Below are positions 17,619 through 26,285 of a stretch of DNA of 64,000 nucleotides, one piece after another. Every line of letters begins with the position of its first letter. The stretch's first letter is position 1. Below the pieces are notes generated by a model. The model ran no database searches and was not told the origin of the DNA. It worked only from the letters and a program-made list of their open reading frames with translations. A program made the translations under genes and the position numbers. This stretch comes from Mycobacterium sp. ITM-2016-00318. Lineage in GTDB: Bacteria; Actinomycetota; Actinomycetes; Mycobacteriales; Mycobacteriaceae. The stretch is from the NCBI RefSeq assembly GCF_002968285.2, contig NZ_CP134400.1, forward strand, positions 1,736,001 to 1,800,000, given 5' to 3'.

Positions 17619-17999
17619 ATGCGGGTCCCTCGCGCGGTGGCGAGATTCAATCGCCGGATCACCAATCCGCTCGCGATCCGGTTCGGCCGGTGGGCACCTT
17701 TGAACGGAACGCTCGAGCACGTCGGACGCAAATCGGGTAAGCGATTCGAGACACCGCTCAACATCTTCGAAACCGCCGACGGGTTTGTCATCCCCATCGG
17801 CTACGGCCTCGAATCACATTGGGTGCAAAATGCTTTGGCAGGTAAACCTCTTGTGGTCCATAAGGCAGGGCGATCGGTGCCTGTCGCCAACGCGCGCATC
17901 GTGAGCAAAGCGGATGCGGAGCGTCTCGTGACGCGGGGACGGACGGTTTTTCGCCTGCATCCGTACAACGAGGCGGCCCTCGTGGTGACCGCGAGCTAA
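17619..17999 (+). CDS. Deazaflavin-dependent nitroreductase family protein (DDN-like)
   Basis: A 126-residue protein of the F420-binding split-barrel/DDN family. The LEHVGRKSGKRFETPLNIF segment is the family hallmark for cofactor binding, followed by VIPIGYGLESHWVQNALAG. Length is at the short end of the family (usually 120-150). Adjacent to the TetR stop with no gap. F420H2-dependent reduction is the expected activity; mycobacterial relatives include the enzyme that activates the prodrug PA-824. The physiological substrate is unknown. Confidence 0.85.
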   Translation: MRVPRAVARFNRRITNPLAIRFGRWAPLNGTLEHVGRKSGKRFETPLNIFETADGFVIPIGYGLESHWVQNALAGKPLVVHKAGRSVPVANARIVSKADAERLVTRGRTVFRLHPYNEAALVVTAS

Positions 18000-18005
18000 C
18001 CGGAG

Positions 18006-18203
18006 CTAACAGTCCGTGCTGCTGAACCGCTGACCGATGTAGTCGATCAGCCGCGGGTCGTCCGAGGTGAACCTGTCCACCTCTTCTCCGCCGTCGCATC
18101 GCAGCAATGCCACCGTCACCCGGCCTTCTCGGCGGGATACCACCGACCAGACGGCGCCGCTGTCTTCCCACCGTTGAAGTTCTGCGACCCGATCGCTCTC
18201 CAT
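18006..18203 (-). CDS. Small conserved-looking protein, 65 residues
   Basis: ATG 18203 opens a 65-residue product, MESDRVAELQRWEDSGAVW, continuing SVVSRREGRVTVALLRCDGGEEVDRF and ending DYIGQRFSSTDC. Balanced charged and hydrophobic residues and an alternating beta pattern look like a genuine small protein. I have a recollection of similar mycobacterial proteins of unknown function but cannot name a family. Divergent from the membrane protein at 18240 and convergent with the nitroreductase gene. Confidence 0.6.
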   Translation of the reverse strand: MESDRVAELQRWEDSGAVWSVVSRREGRVTVALLRCDGGEEVDRFTSDDPRLIDYIGQRFSSTDC

Positions 18204-18239
18204 GGCCACACGATTCCACGCTGTCGTAGGCTTCGGCCC

Positions 18240-18668
18240 GTGAATCCGGCATCGGCAATCGCGGTTGCGGCGATCTTCGTGTGGCTCGGCATGGTGCTCG
18301 CGATTTCCTTCATCGAAGCGCCGCTGAAGTTCCGCGCGCCCGGCGTCACCCTGCAGGTCGGCCTCGGCATCGGCCGGCTGGTGTTCCGCGCGCTCAACGG
18401 TGTCGAACTGCTGTTGGCCGCTGGGACGGTGGCGGCCTTCATCGGCCGACCGCCGAGCGTCTCGGGGGCAATGGTGGCGGCCGCCGTCGCGGTGACCGCA
18501 CTGCTGGTGCAGGTGCTGCTCGTGCGGCCGCACCTGACGAAGCGCTCGGATACGGTGCTCGCCGGGGAGGAAGGCCCCCGCTCACGCGCGCACTTCGTGT
18601 ACATCGGGTTCGAGTTGGTGAAGGTCGCCGCCTTGCTCATCGCGGGGGTCATGCTGCTCGCCGCATGA
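18240..18668 (+). CDS. Four-helix integral membrane protein
   Basis: A 142-residue protein from GTG 18240 (VNPASAIAVAAIFVWLGMVL). Four hydrophobic stretches are visible at about residues 4-26, 48-70, 78-97 and 119-140. A conserved-looking IEAPLKFRAPGVTLQVGLGIGRLVF follows helix one, resembling the DUF4149-type or related small membrane proteins. No function is assigned. It is 12 bp upstream of the defective luciferase-like gene. Confidence 0.68.
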   Translation: MNPASAIAVAAIFVWLGMVLAISFIEAPLKFRAPGVTLQVGLGIGRLVFRALNGVELLLAAGTVAAFIGRPPSVSGAMVAAAVAVTALLVQVLLVRPHLTKRSDTVLAGEEGPRSRAHFVYIGFELVKVAALLIAGVMLLAA

Positions 18669-18680
18669 GACGATCGCTCG

Positions 18681-19410
18681 ATGCGGCTGGGCTTGCACGC
18701 ACTGGGCATCGGCAGCGGTGCCAACCGCCGACTGGATCGACCCGATGATCGGGCTGAGCTTCGCCGCCGCCGCCACCTCGACTATCCGGATCGCGACAGG
18801 TGTCCTGCTGCTTCCCGAGCACAACCCGGTGCTGGTGGCCAAGCAGGCCGCCACTCTGGACACCCTGAGTGGCGGCAGGCTCTCGCTCGGCATCGGGATC
18901 GGCTGGTCGCGTGAGGAGTTCGACGCGCTCGGTGTCCCGTTCGAGTGCCGCGGAACGCGCACCGAGGAATACGTCGATGCCATCCGCACCTTGTGGCGCG
19001 ACGACCTAGCGTCGTTCGATGGCGAGTTCGTCAGCTTCACCGGCATCCGGGTCAACCCGAAGCCGTTGCAAGACCGCCGGATTCCGATCGTTCTCGGCGG
19101 CAACAGCGACGCGGCGTTACGCCGGATCGTGTCATGGGGCGACGGCTGGTACGGGTTCAACCTGGACAGCGTCGATGCGGTAGCCCAACGCGTGGCCTTC
19201 CTTCGCCGGCAGTGCAGCGAGCATCGTCGCGATCCCGCCGAGTTGCGGCTTGCTGTTGCGCTGCGCGACCCGAAGCCCGGTGATGCAGCGAAACTCGCTG
19301 CGCTGGATATCGACGAATTGGTGCTCGTCGAGGCGCCGCCGGACGACGCGCGCGACGCCGCCGATTGGGTGCGGGGGCTCGCCGATCGATGGATGGCCAA
19401 ACTCGTTTAG
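18681..19410 (+). pseudogene. LLM-class F420 oxidoreductase with an internal deletion and frame change
   Basis: From ATG 18681 the first 14 codons read MRLGLHALGIGSGA, the normal start of this enzyme family. The frame then goes astray, and homology resumes in another frame at about 18718 with PTADWIDPMIGLSFAAAATS and continues to the end (SGGRLSLGIGIGWSREEFDALG, NPKPLQDRRIPIVLGG). About 45-50 residues that normally separate these parts are absent, including the strand/loop carrying the conserved W-x-x-E-H region. A GTG at 18718 could give a 230-residue product lacking the N-terminal strand-helix, which is unlikely to fold normally. Confidence 0.75.
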
Positions 19411-20822
19411 CGCACGAGTTCGCGTGCCTGCGCGCGGGCGTCGTGTGCGATCTGTTGTTCCCGCGCGTACAGCAAGCCGTAGGTGAAACCGTTTTCACCG
19501 GCGGTCGTTCCGGCAATCAACGCGAACCTGCGTAGAACATCGGAGGCCACGACGCTGTCCTGATGGTCGCCCAGCACCCGCTGGATTCGCTTGTAGTGCT
19601 TCTCCGATTTCTTCGCAGCGGAGGATTTGTCGATGGAACGGCGAAGTTCGGCCGCATACCGCGCGCGCTTGGCCGCCTTACGGGCGCGATGCAGCATGGC
19701 GTCGTCGCCTCTGTCGACCGCAGCCGCCAGCCTGCGGTCCGCCTTGCGCTCGGCACGCAGCGCCCGCTTGCGCAACGCCTTGATTGACGGTGTACCTGCC
19801 ACCGGTATCGCGCTGCGCCACTGCTGCAGAGTCGCGAGGAGCTCGAGGTATCGGGTCGAGCCCATCGCCTCGGTGACGGTCGCTCGTGCGCGAAGCTGCT
19901 CTGACTGCAGGTCGGTGTCGATCCGGTTGGCGACAGGTCCGAGGACGAGTTGGGGTGGCCACTGGTCGAGCACCTCACGGAAGCGTCTGCGCTGAACCTG
20001 ACGGTCACGGACCTCACCCAGCAGGCCCGCGAACCACTTGAGTTCCTCGTCGACGTGTTCGGTCACGGCCGAGTCCAAAAGCTTGTCGAAAACTCGAATC
20101 ATGCTGCGCAGCCGCCGAATCGCCACCCTGGTGTCGTGAATCGGTTCCTGCCCGCGCCGCAGTTGCAAATCGCCGTCGAAGATCGCGTCGACCTGCTCGC
20201 CGACGTAATCGAGAAGCGCGCGATGCGCATCGCCGTCGGTATCCGGAGTCGGGTCGACACCGAGCGCGTGCACCAATTTCGACGGGTGCCGCGAGGGACG
20301 CGCACCGGCAGCGCGTAGCCGCTTGGCGAGCCGACGGGCCAGCCCGCGCGCTTTCGACCCGTACTCGACCTCGATCTCCCGCCAGGCAAGCAGCCGGTGG
20401 TCGACGGAGGCATGGACGTGATCGTCGGCGAGCTCGGCGCACAGATGGTCGTGTTGGAGGATGCGGTAACGGGTGCGTTCGGTGCGCAGCGTCGCGACGC
20501 TGAGCAGTTCCTTGCCAAGGCGCAGTCCCGTCAGCAGACCTTCGAGTTCCGAAGGCAGGTCACCGGCCAGCGAAGTGCGGATTTCGATGCGGCCGTCGAT
20601 GTCGGGAACCTTGAGCTGCCAACCGGTGTCATCGTCGCCGGTCCGTCGACGCAGGACGACGCCGTGCGACTTCAAGTCGTGGTCGGCGGTGTCGTAGTAC
20701 TCGCTTTCCAGGTGCACGGTGCTGCGATCGACGTCGCCGTCGTCAATCAGGTCATCGAGGGCCGGGACCACGAAGTGGTCGTCGACCTCCCATTTGTCCT
20801 CGCGTTCGAGCAGCTCGTACAC
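19407..20822 (-). CDS. CYTH and CHAD domain protein (polyphosphate-related)
   Basis: A 471-residue protein. The N-terminal CYTH domain (residues about 1-200) has the ExExK-like start LEREDKWEVD and the HLESEYYDTADHDL and VLRRRTGDDDTGWQLKVP blocks. The C-terminal CHAD domain contains IHDTRVAIRRLRSMIRVF and a very basic helical end. CYTH domains bind triphosphate groups and CHAD domains bind polyphosphate, so a role at polyphosphate granules is likely. The start chosen is GTG 20822, just after the DUF190 stop; the frame extends to 20936 only by overlapping that gene. Overlaps the luciferase-like pseudogene end by 4 bp. Confidence 0.85.
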   Translation of the reverse strand: MYELLEREDKWEVDDHFVVPALDDLIDDGDVDRSTVHLESEYYDTADHDLKSHGVVLRRRTGDDDTGWQLKVPDIDGRIEIRTSLAGDLPSELEGLLTGLRLGKELLSVATLRTERTRYRILQHDHLCAELADDHVHASVDHRLLAWREIEVEYGSKARGLARRLAKRLRAAGARPSRHPSKLVHALGVDPTPDTDGDAHRALLDYVGEQVDAIFDGDLQLRRGQEPIHDTRVAIRRLRSMIRVFDKLLDSAVTEHVDEELKWFAGLLGEVRDRQVQRRRFREVLDQWPPQLVLGPVANRIDTDLQSEQLRARATVTEAMGSTRYLELLATLQQWRSAIPVAGTPSIKALRKRALRAERKADRRLAAAVDRGDDAMLHRARKAAKRARYAAELRRSIDKSSAAKKSEKHYKRIQRVLGDHQDSVVASDVLRRFALIAGTTAGENGFTYGLLYAREQQIAHDARAQARELVR

Positions 20823-20862
20823 CGCACGAGGATTCCGCAACCGCGACTTGCTAAACCCAGGA

Positions 20863-21915
20863 TCAGTAGTCGTGGCGCGCCAGCGCGGTGCCGCCGCGGC
20901 GATCTTCACCGTCGATCGACACGAGGGCAGGAACAAGCTCGCTGGTCACCAGGCCGTGCTCACGGGTGAGCTCGTCGATGATCCCGAAGCTCGCGGCGAT
21001 GCGGTCGGGCGCATCGACGACGATCGTCGTCACTGGCACACGCCGGGCCAGCTGCATCCACCTGTCGCCGTGTGGTTCATGATCGCCGTGGAAGCCCCAC
21101 ATGCCGCGCAGCACCGTGGCCCCGCTGGTCACCCGCGCGTCGAACAACCGCCGCACGATCGCGCGGTGAACGGGTGTGCCGTCATACATGTCGGCCTCCG
21201 AGGTGTGGACCATCAGCTTTTGCCACAGCGCCCGGCCGTGCTCATCGGTCGCGGGCAGGGCAGGCGGCGGGGTCAGCGTGTCGCCGTCGCGCTTACACAG
21301 CTGTGCGCGCTCGATGGTGAAAACCGGCTCGCGCAGCAAGCTTTCGAGTTCGGGCAGCGCCGCGGCGACCTGTTGGCCCGTCCCGACCGCGATGATCATC
21401 ACCGGAACACCGATGTTGCGGCTGAAGAACTCGGCGCGCCTGCGGTGGCCGCGGACGGTGCCGTCGACGCCGAGAAAGACGGAAGCACCCGCGAACCCGA
21501 GACGATGCAAGACATCGCACACCGCGCGGTACGCAGGCCTCCCGTCGGCGCGATCCTGTCGGCCGACGTAGATCGTGAGCTTCGCCGTGTCGGGCGCCGC
21601 ACTCGTACCGCCGAGCTTTGCGCGTTCCAGCGTGACCAGGCCGCGGGTCAACATCGCGGACACCCGGTCGGCCAGGCCGGCCATCTTGTCGGCTTCATCG
21701 ACCGCCGCGACGGCGATGGGAGAGTTCTCGGACATGCTCAACGTCTGGTCGGTGCGCAGCACGTGGTGTGGCCCGAAGCCCGCGATACCGCGCAATACGA
21801 CGCTGGTGGCGACAGCGTTGTCGCTGTAGAGGCCGAGCAGCGCGTCCGACAAGAAGCGGTCGCCATGCCGGAGTCGCTCGTCGAAGTAGGAGGTGAGCTT
21901 GAGGTAATCGGTCAC
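20863..21915 (-). CDS. DUF190 protein downstream of crcB genes
   Basis: A 350-residue protein with three PII-like DUF190 repeats: LKLTSYFDERLRHGDRF with VATSVVLRGIAGFG; AKLTIYVGRQ with FAGASVFLGVDG; and QKLMVHTSEADMYDG with ATVLRGMWGFHG. DUF190 genes typically neighbour crcB and are thought to act with fluoride channels. The GTG start at 21915 overlaps the crcB stop (GTGA). Fusion of three repeats is longer than the usual single-repeat protein of about 110 residues. Confidence 0.83.
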   Translation of the reverse strand: MTDYLKLTSYFDERLRHGDRFLSDALLGLYSDNAVATSVVLRGIAGFGPHHVLRTDQTLSMSENSPIAVAAVDEADKMAGLADRVSAMLTRGLVTLERAKLGGTSAAPDTAKLTIYVGRQDRADGRPAYRAVCDVLHRLGFAGASVFLGVDGTVRGHRRRAEFFSRNIGVPVMIIAVGTGQQVAAALPELESLLREPVFTIERAQLCKRDGDTLTPPPALPATDEHGRALWQKLMVHTSEADMYDGTPVHRAIVRRLFDARVTSGATVLRGMWGFHGDHEPHGDRWMQLARRVPVTTIVVDAPDRIAASFGIIDELTREHGLVTSELVPALVSIDGEDRRGGTALARHDY

Positions 21916-22277
21916 AGCGCCGCTCCGAGAGTCTGACCCAGCCAGGCCGCGGCCAGACCGAGTCCGACGCTGACCGCGATGTTGGCGAACGCCGACACGA
22001 CCTGCCGCTCCTCGCTGAGGCGCTGCGTCTCCAGCATCCACGTCGAGAAGGTCGTGTAGGAGCCGACGAAGCCCGTACCCGCCAGCAGCGCCAGGTGCGG
22101 GCTGAGGGCGAGTCCGGCGAGGAAGCCGAGCAGCAAGGCCCCGGTGAGGTTGACCACGAGGGTGCCGACCGGAAACGGCCGCGCGACCCGCCTGGACACC
22201 GCGCGGTCGAGGGAGAAGCGCGCCACCGCGCCGAGGCCGCCGAGCAGCATCACGCCGATCCAGATCGCCACAGTCAT
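21912..22277 (-). CDS. crcB: CrcB/Fluc fluoride channel subunit, second copy
   Basis: A 121-residue four-helix membrane protein starting [24 protein letters not shown]. Fluc hallmarks are [16 protein letters not shown] (conserved Asn) and [17 protein letters not shown] (TTFST motif). Dual-topology fluoride channels often occur as two diverged genes that form a heterodimer in Gram-positive bacteria and mycobacteria, as here. Overlaps the first crcB gene (ATGA) and the DUF190 gene. Confidence 0.9.
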   Translation of the reverse strand: MTVAIWIGVMLLGGLGAVARFSLDRAVSRRVARPFPVGTLVVNLTGALLLGFLAGLALSPHLALLAGTGFVGSYTTFSTWMLETQRLSEERQVVSAFANIAVSVGLGLAAAWLGQTLGAAL

Positions 22278-22672
22278 CGGCGCACCCGGACCCGCCGCGT
22301 CAGCGCCGTCGCGACATACACGGCGACCAGGCCGGCCACGATGCTGGCGAGCGTGTACCCGACCGCCAGTCCGTAGTGCCGGTGTTCGAGCATCTTGATC
22401 GTCTCGACCTGCATGGTCGAAAACGTCGTCAGGCCTCCACAGAAGCCGGTGCCAAGCAGCGGACGCCGATAGCTCGACGTTGGCAAACGCTCGAGGAGCC
22501 GGGTGACGAAGAACCCGAGCAGCAATGCACCCACGATGTTCACGATGAACGTCGGCCACGGCCAGTGGCCCGGGTCGGGCGCGGCTAACGCCTCGAGTCC
22601 TGCGCGGGCCAGTGTCCCGATTGCACCGCCTGCGAACACCGCGGCCAGTTCGCGCCCGTCGAAACTAAACAC
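22274..22672 (-). CDS. crcB: CrcB/Fluc fluoride channel subunit, first copy
   Basis: A 132-residue membrane protein from GTG 22672 ([25 protein letters not shown]). The signatures [16 protein letters not shown] and [17 protein letters not shown] identify the fluoride channel family. The frame extends upstream to 22735 with no membrane pattern, so the internal GTG is preferred. It heads a three-gene unit crcB-crcB-DUF190. No fluoride riboswitch was recognised in the short 71-bp gap to the divergent pgm gene. Confidence 0.88.
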   Translation of the reverse strand: MFSFDGRELAAVFAGGAIGTLARAGLEALAAPDPGHWPWPTFIVNIVGALLLGFFVTRLLERLPTSSYRRPLLGTGFCGGLTTFSTMQVETIKMLEHRHYGLAVGYTLASIVAGLVAVYVATALTRRVRVRR

Positions 22673-22743
22673 AAGCCAAAGTAACGCCGTCCAGCTCTCC
22701 GACCGGCATACGGCACGGATTGCAGCGGGGCACAATCAGGTCT

Positions 22744-24378
22744 ATGGCTGCCAACCCACGCGCCGGACAACCGGCACTGCCCGAAGACCTCATCGACGTG
22801 GCTGCGGTGGTCACCGCGTACTACACCGTCGAACCGGACCCCGACAACGTGGATCAACAGGTGGTTTTCGGCACCTCGGGCCACCGCGGGTCGAGCCTGG
22901 ACGCCGCCTTCAACGAGGCGCACATCGTCGCGACAACGCAGGCCATCGCGGAGTATCGGAAAGCTCAGGGCACCACCGGCCCGCTGTTCATCGGCCGCGA
23001 CACCCATGCACTGTCCGAACCCGCGTGGGCCTCGGCGCTGGAGGTGCTGGCCGCCAACGACGTGGTGGCGATGATCGACTCGGCCGATCGGTACACGCCG
23101 ACGCCCGCCGTGAGCCATGCCATCCTCTCGTTCAATCGCGGCCGCGAGGGAGATCTCGCTGACGGAATCGTCGTCACGCCGTCACACAACCCGCCCCGCG
23201 ACGGCGGATTCAAGTACAACCCGCCCAACGGTGGACCCGCCGACACCGACGCGACGGGCGTGATCGCCAAACGCGCCAACGAGATTCTGCGCAACGGGCT
23301 CAAGGCCGTGAAGCGGGTTCCGCTGGCTCGCGCCCTGCAAAGCGCGCAGCGCCACGACTACATGGACGCCTACGTTGCCGACCTGCCCAACGTGGTCGAC
23401 GTCCACGCCGTCAGCGCCGAGAAGATCCGCATCGGCGCCGACCCGCTGGGCGGAGCGAGCGTCGACTACTGGGGTGCCATCGCCGAACGGCACAAGCTCG
23501 AGCTGACGGTCGTGAACCCGCTCGTCGATGCGACGTGGCGGTTCATGACGCTGGACACCGACGGCAAGATCCGGATGGACTGCAGCTCGCCCAATGCGAT
23601 GGCCTCGTTGATCGCCAACCGCGAGTCATACCAGATCGGGACCGGCAACGACGCCGACTCCGACCGGCATGGCGTCGTCACGCCCGACGGTGGGCTGCTC
23701 AACCCGAACCACTACCTGGCGGTGGCGATCGAGTACCTCTACACCAACCGACCGGAGTGGCCCGGGTCGACGGCTGTCGGCAAGACAGCGGTCAGCTCGT
23801 CGATCATCGACCGCGTCGTCGCGGGCCTTGGCCGCAAGCTGCTAGAAGTGCCGGTCGGATTCAAGTGGTTCGTCGACGGCTTGATCAGCGGAACCATCGG
23901 CTTCGGTGGCGAAGAGAGCGCGGGCGCGTCGTTCCTGCGTCGCGACGGGTCGACGTGGACCACCGACAAGGACGGCATCATCCTGGCGCTGCTGGCGTCG
24001 GAGATCCTCGCCGTCACTGGCTCGACGCCGTCGCAGCGGTATGACGCATTGGCCGAAAAGTTCGGTGCGCCAACGTATGCGCGCATCGATGCACCGGCCG
24101 ACCGTGAGCAGAAGGCGCGGCTGGCCAAGCTGTCCCCCGAACAGGTGACGGCGACGGAGCTCGCGGGGGAGGAGATCACCGCGAAGCTGACGACGGCACC
24201 GGGCAACGGCGCACCGCTCGGCGGGTTGAAGGTGACGACGGAGAACGCGTGGTTTGCGGCGCGCCCGTCGGGGACCGAGGACGTCTACAAGATCTACGCC
24301 GAGTCGTTCAAGGGGCCCGAGCATCTGGCGGAGGTGCAGGAAGCCGCCAAGGAAGTGGTGAATACAGTCATCGGGTGA
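22744..24378 (+). CDS. pgm: Phosphoglucomutase (alpha-D-glucose phosphate-specific)
   Basis: A 544-residue alpha-D-phosphohexomutase interconverting glucose-1-phosphate and glucose-6-phosphate. It has VVFGTSGHRGSSLDAAFNEAHI near the N-terminus, the phosphoserine loop TPSHNPPRDGGFKYNPPNGG, the metal loop GTGNDADSDRHG, the sugar loop GGEESAGASFLRRDG and the phosphate-binding ARPSGTEDVYKIYAESF at the end. The ATG at 22744 fits the family start. Overlaps the MFS gene (GTGA). Confidence 0.95.
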   Translation: MAANPRAGQPALPEDLIDVAAVVTAYYTVEPDPDNVDQQVVFGTSGHRGSSLDAAFNEAHIVATTQAIAEYRKAQGTTGPLFIGRDTHALSEPAWASALEVLAANDVVAMIDSADRYTPTPAVSHAILSFNRGREGDLADGIVVTPSHNPPRDGGFKYNPPNGGPADTDATGVIAKRANEILRNGLKAVKRVPLARALQSAQRHDYMDAYVADLPNVVDVHAVSAEKIRIGADPLGGASVDYWGAIAERHKLELTVVNPLVDATWRFMTLDTDGKIRMDCSSPNAMASLIANRESYQIGTGNDADSDRHGVVTPDGGLLNPNHYLAVAIEYLYTNRPEWPGSTAVGKTAVSSSIIDRVVAGLGRKLLEVPVGFKWFVDGLISGTIGFGGEESAGASFLRRDGSTWTTDKDGIILALLASEILAVTGSTPSQRYDALAEKFGAPTYARIDAPADREQKARLAKLSPEQVTATELAGEEITAKLTTAPGNGAPLGGLKVTTENAWFAARPSGTEDVYKIYAESFKGPEHLAEVQEAAKEVVNTVIG

Positions 24379-25637
24379 ACCCTGACTGCGACTGTTCGTC
24401 GGACACCGCGAAGGCGAAGCTGCCGCGTGAAGTCTGGCTGCTGATCGCGGCGAACGTCGTCGTCGCACTCGGCTACGGCGTGGTCGCGCCGGTGCTGCCG
24501 CAGTACGCGCGGCACTTCGGCGTCAGCATCAGCGCGGCGACGTTCGTGATCACCGCCTTCGCGTTGATGCGACTGGTTGCCGCCCCGCCCGCGGGGTTGT
24601 TGGTGCAACGGGTGGGGGAGCGCCGTGTGTACGTCACCGGCCTGGTGATCGTCGCGCTGTCGACCGGCGCCTGCGCGTTCGCCGAAACATATTGGCAGCT
24701 TCTGGTTTTTCGTTCGCTCGGCGGTCTGGGGTCGGCGATGTTCACGGTGTCGTCGCTGGGTCTGATGATCCGGATCTCCCCGCCCGACGCGCGCGGTCGG
24801 GTGGCGGGCTTGTTCTCCTCGGGCTTTCTCATCGGATCGGTCGGCGGACCGGTGCTGGGCAGCCTGACCGCGGGGTTCGGCCTGGCCGCCCCGTTCGTGA
24901 TCTACGGCGCCGCACTGATGGTCGCCGCGGCGGTGGTGTTCGTCAGCCTGCGCCACTCCGAGGTCGCGGCACCCGAAGCGAGCACCGATCCCACAGTGTC
25001 GGTGCGAATGGTGTTGCGCCACCGGGCGTATCGCGCCGCGCTGTTCTCCAACTTCGCGACCGGGTGGGCGGCGTTCGGGCTGCGCATCGCGCTGGTGCCG
25101 CTGTTCGTCGTCGAGGGCCTGGGATACGGCGCGGGCTTCGCGGGTCTGGCGCTGGCGACGTTCGCCATCGGGAACATCGCGGCCGTCATCCCCAGTGGAT
25201 ACCTGTCGGATCGCGTCGGGCGGCGCAAGCTGCTCATTGTCGGTCTGACGGTGTCGGCCGTGACGACGGTGCTCGTCGGCTATACGTCGTCGCTGCCGGT
25301 GTTCCTGGCCGCGGCCTTCGTGACGGGTGCGGCGACCGGTGTCTTCGTCTCTCCGCAGCAGGCGGCGGTGGCCGACATCGTGGGCAACAAATCCCGTGGC
25401 GGAACCGCCGTTGCCACGTTTCAGATGATGGCCGATCTGGGCTCGATCGCCGGGTCACTGGCCGTTGGGCAGGTGGCCGAGCATGCGTCGTATGCGGCGG
25501 CGTTCCTGGTCAGCGGCGGCATCCTGCTGGCGGCAGCCATCGGGTGGGTGTTCGCGCCGGAGACTCGCGGGCTGCCGCCCGTCCGACCGACGCCGATGAG
25601 AGCAATCGGCCCGGAGGCCGGCGGCGAAGTGCCGTGA
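24375..25637 (+). CDS. MFS transporter, drug-efflux type
   Basis: A 420-residue protein with about twelve membrane segments. GTG 24375 overlaps the pgm stop. Family motifs are APVLPQYARHFGVSISAATF in helix 1, the loop 2-3 region RVGERRVYVTG, and in the second half SDRVGRRKLLIVG, a canonical motif A. Motif C-like glycine repeats occur (SSGFLIGSVGGPVLG). This looks like a DHA1-type efflux pump; the substrate is unknown. It is the last gene before the tRNA-Ala gene and the genomic island. Confidence 0.86.
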   Translation: MNPDCDCSSDTAKAKLPREVWLLIAANVVVALGYGVVAPVLPQYARHFGVSISAATFVITAFALMRLVAAPPAGLLVQRVGERRVYVTGLVIVALSTGACAFAETYWQLLVFRSLGGLGSAMFTVSSLGLMIRISPPDARGRVAGLFSSGFLIGSVGGPVLGSLTAGFGLAAPFVIYGAALMVAAAVVFVSLRHSEVAAPEASTDPTVSVRMVLRHRAYRAALFSNFATGWAAFGLRIALVPLFVVEGLGYGAGFAGLALATFAIGNIAAVIPSGYLSDRVGRRKLLIVGLTVSAVTTVLVGYTSSLPVFLAAAFVTGAATGVFVSPQQAAVADIVGNKSRGGTAVATFQMMADLGSIAGSLAVGQVAEHASYAAAFLVSGGILLAAAIGWVFAPETRGLPPVRPTPMRAIGPEAGGEVP

Positions 25638-25692
25638 CCAGTGGTTTTGAACGCTTCCTGCAGGTGGTGTAGCTTCGATGGGCACAACTTGA

Positions 25693-25765
25693 GGGGCTAT
25701 GGCGCAGCTGGTAGCGCACCACACTGGCAGTGTGGGGGTCAGGGGTTCGAGTCCCCTTAGCTCCA
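25693..25765 (+). tRNA. tRNA-Ala (anticodon GGC)
   Basis: A 73-nt cloverleaf. Acceptor stem GGGGCTA pairs with TAGCTCC (one G-U), D arm GCGCAGCTGGTAGCGC, anticodon stem CCACA/TGTGG enclosing loop CTGGCAG with anticodon GGC, and T arm AGGGG-TTCGAGT-CCCCT. Discriminator A, no encoded CCA. The last 46 bases are repeated in whole or part three times downstream, marking this as an integration site. Confidence 0.97.
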
Positions 25766-25772
25766 CAAACTG

Positions 25773-25804
25773 AAACCCGCTCTGACATCGGCCGCGGCGG
25801 GTTT
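25773..25804 (+). terminator. Stem-loop just after the tRNA-Ala gene
   Basis: AAACCCGC and GCGGGTTT form a perfect 8-bp stem eight bases beyond the tRNA 3' end, followed by a short T-containing run. It is the likely terminator of the tRNA transcript. It is not repeated after the three displaced tRNA ends. Confidence 0.6.
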
Positions 25805-25845
25805 CGTCGTTTGCGGGGAAGCGTCCGCGACAGGCCGAGTGTCCT

Positions 25846-26202
25846 AACTCTGAACCTATCACCGAAGAGAACACCGCCGACGCGGCGGCGAGCCGCTCGT
25901 CGGTCACCCGTCCATAGACCGCCGTCGTCATCGCTCGGTGTGGCCGTGCCACACGGCGACGACATCGGCTTGGATACCGGCTTCCCGCATTCGAGTGATG
26001 TTGGGGTGGCGAAGCGTTCCAAGGGTGACCGGCTTGAGCCCCGCCGCCTCGCGCTGGGGCGAACTCACGGCTGCACTCGCGCACCGGCAGCGCGGTGCCG
26101 TCGGCGCGCGACAACAATAGGTCTGCGTCGGTCAGCCGTCGGCCTACGGCGAGCCGCTCGCCCAAGTGGTCCGCGTGCAGCGCCTTGATCCACGTGCTGA
26201 CT
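25846..26202 (-). pseudogene. Decayed tyrosine recombinase (integrase) C-terminal part beside the tRNA
   Basis: Translating the minus strand in shifting frames gives a continuous integrase-like tail. First comes HLGERLAVGRRLTDADLL with LLSRADGTALPVRECSREFAP. Then, in another frame, LKPVTLGTLRHPNITRMR, EAGIQADVVAVWHGHTER and a stop. One base later, AMTTAVYGRVTDERLAAASAVF follows. LRH and WHGHTER...Y are the catalytic Arg/His, His/Trp and Tyr boxes of tyrosine recombinases. At least two frameshifts are visible and the N-terminal half is missing. Its position, about 80 bp from the tRNA-Ala 3' end and reading toward it, is the classical location for the integrase of a tRNA-targeting element. Confidence 0.75.
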
Positions 26203-26285
26203 GGAGGTCTAACTGAACTGCCAGTGCGATGGTGACCCTGCGGAAACACACCGAAGCCCATGCCGGGCCAAGGATCTGAGCTAGA
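26203..26285. other. Short intergenic stretch after the integrase remnant
   Basis: No gene or clear signal was seen between the integrase remnant and the stop of the SRPBCC gene. Confidence 0.5.

Noticed and set aside
22673..22743. Fluoride riboswitch in front of the crcB genes
   Set aside because: The intergenic gap is only 71 bp and no fluoride aptamer-like pattern was seen.
25455..25766. Minus-strand reading through the tRNA containing the RGLEPLTPTLPV string
   Set aside because: This is the usual spurious translation of an antisense tRNA, not a protein domain.
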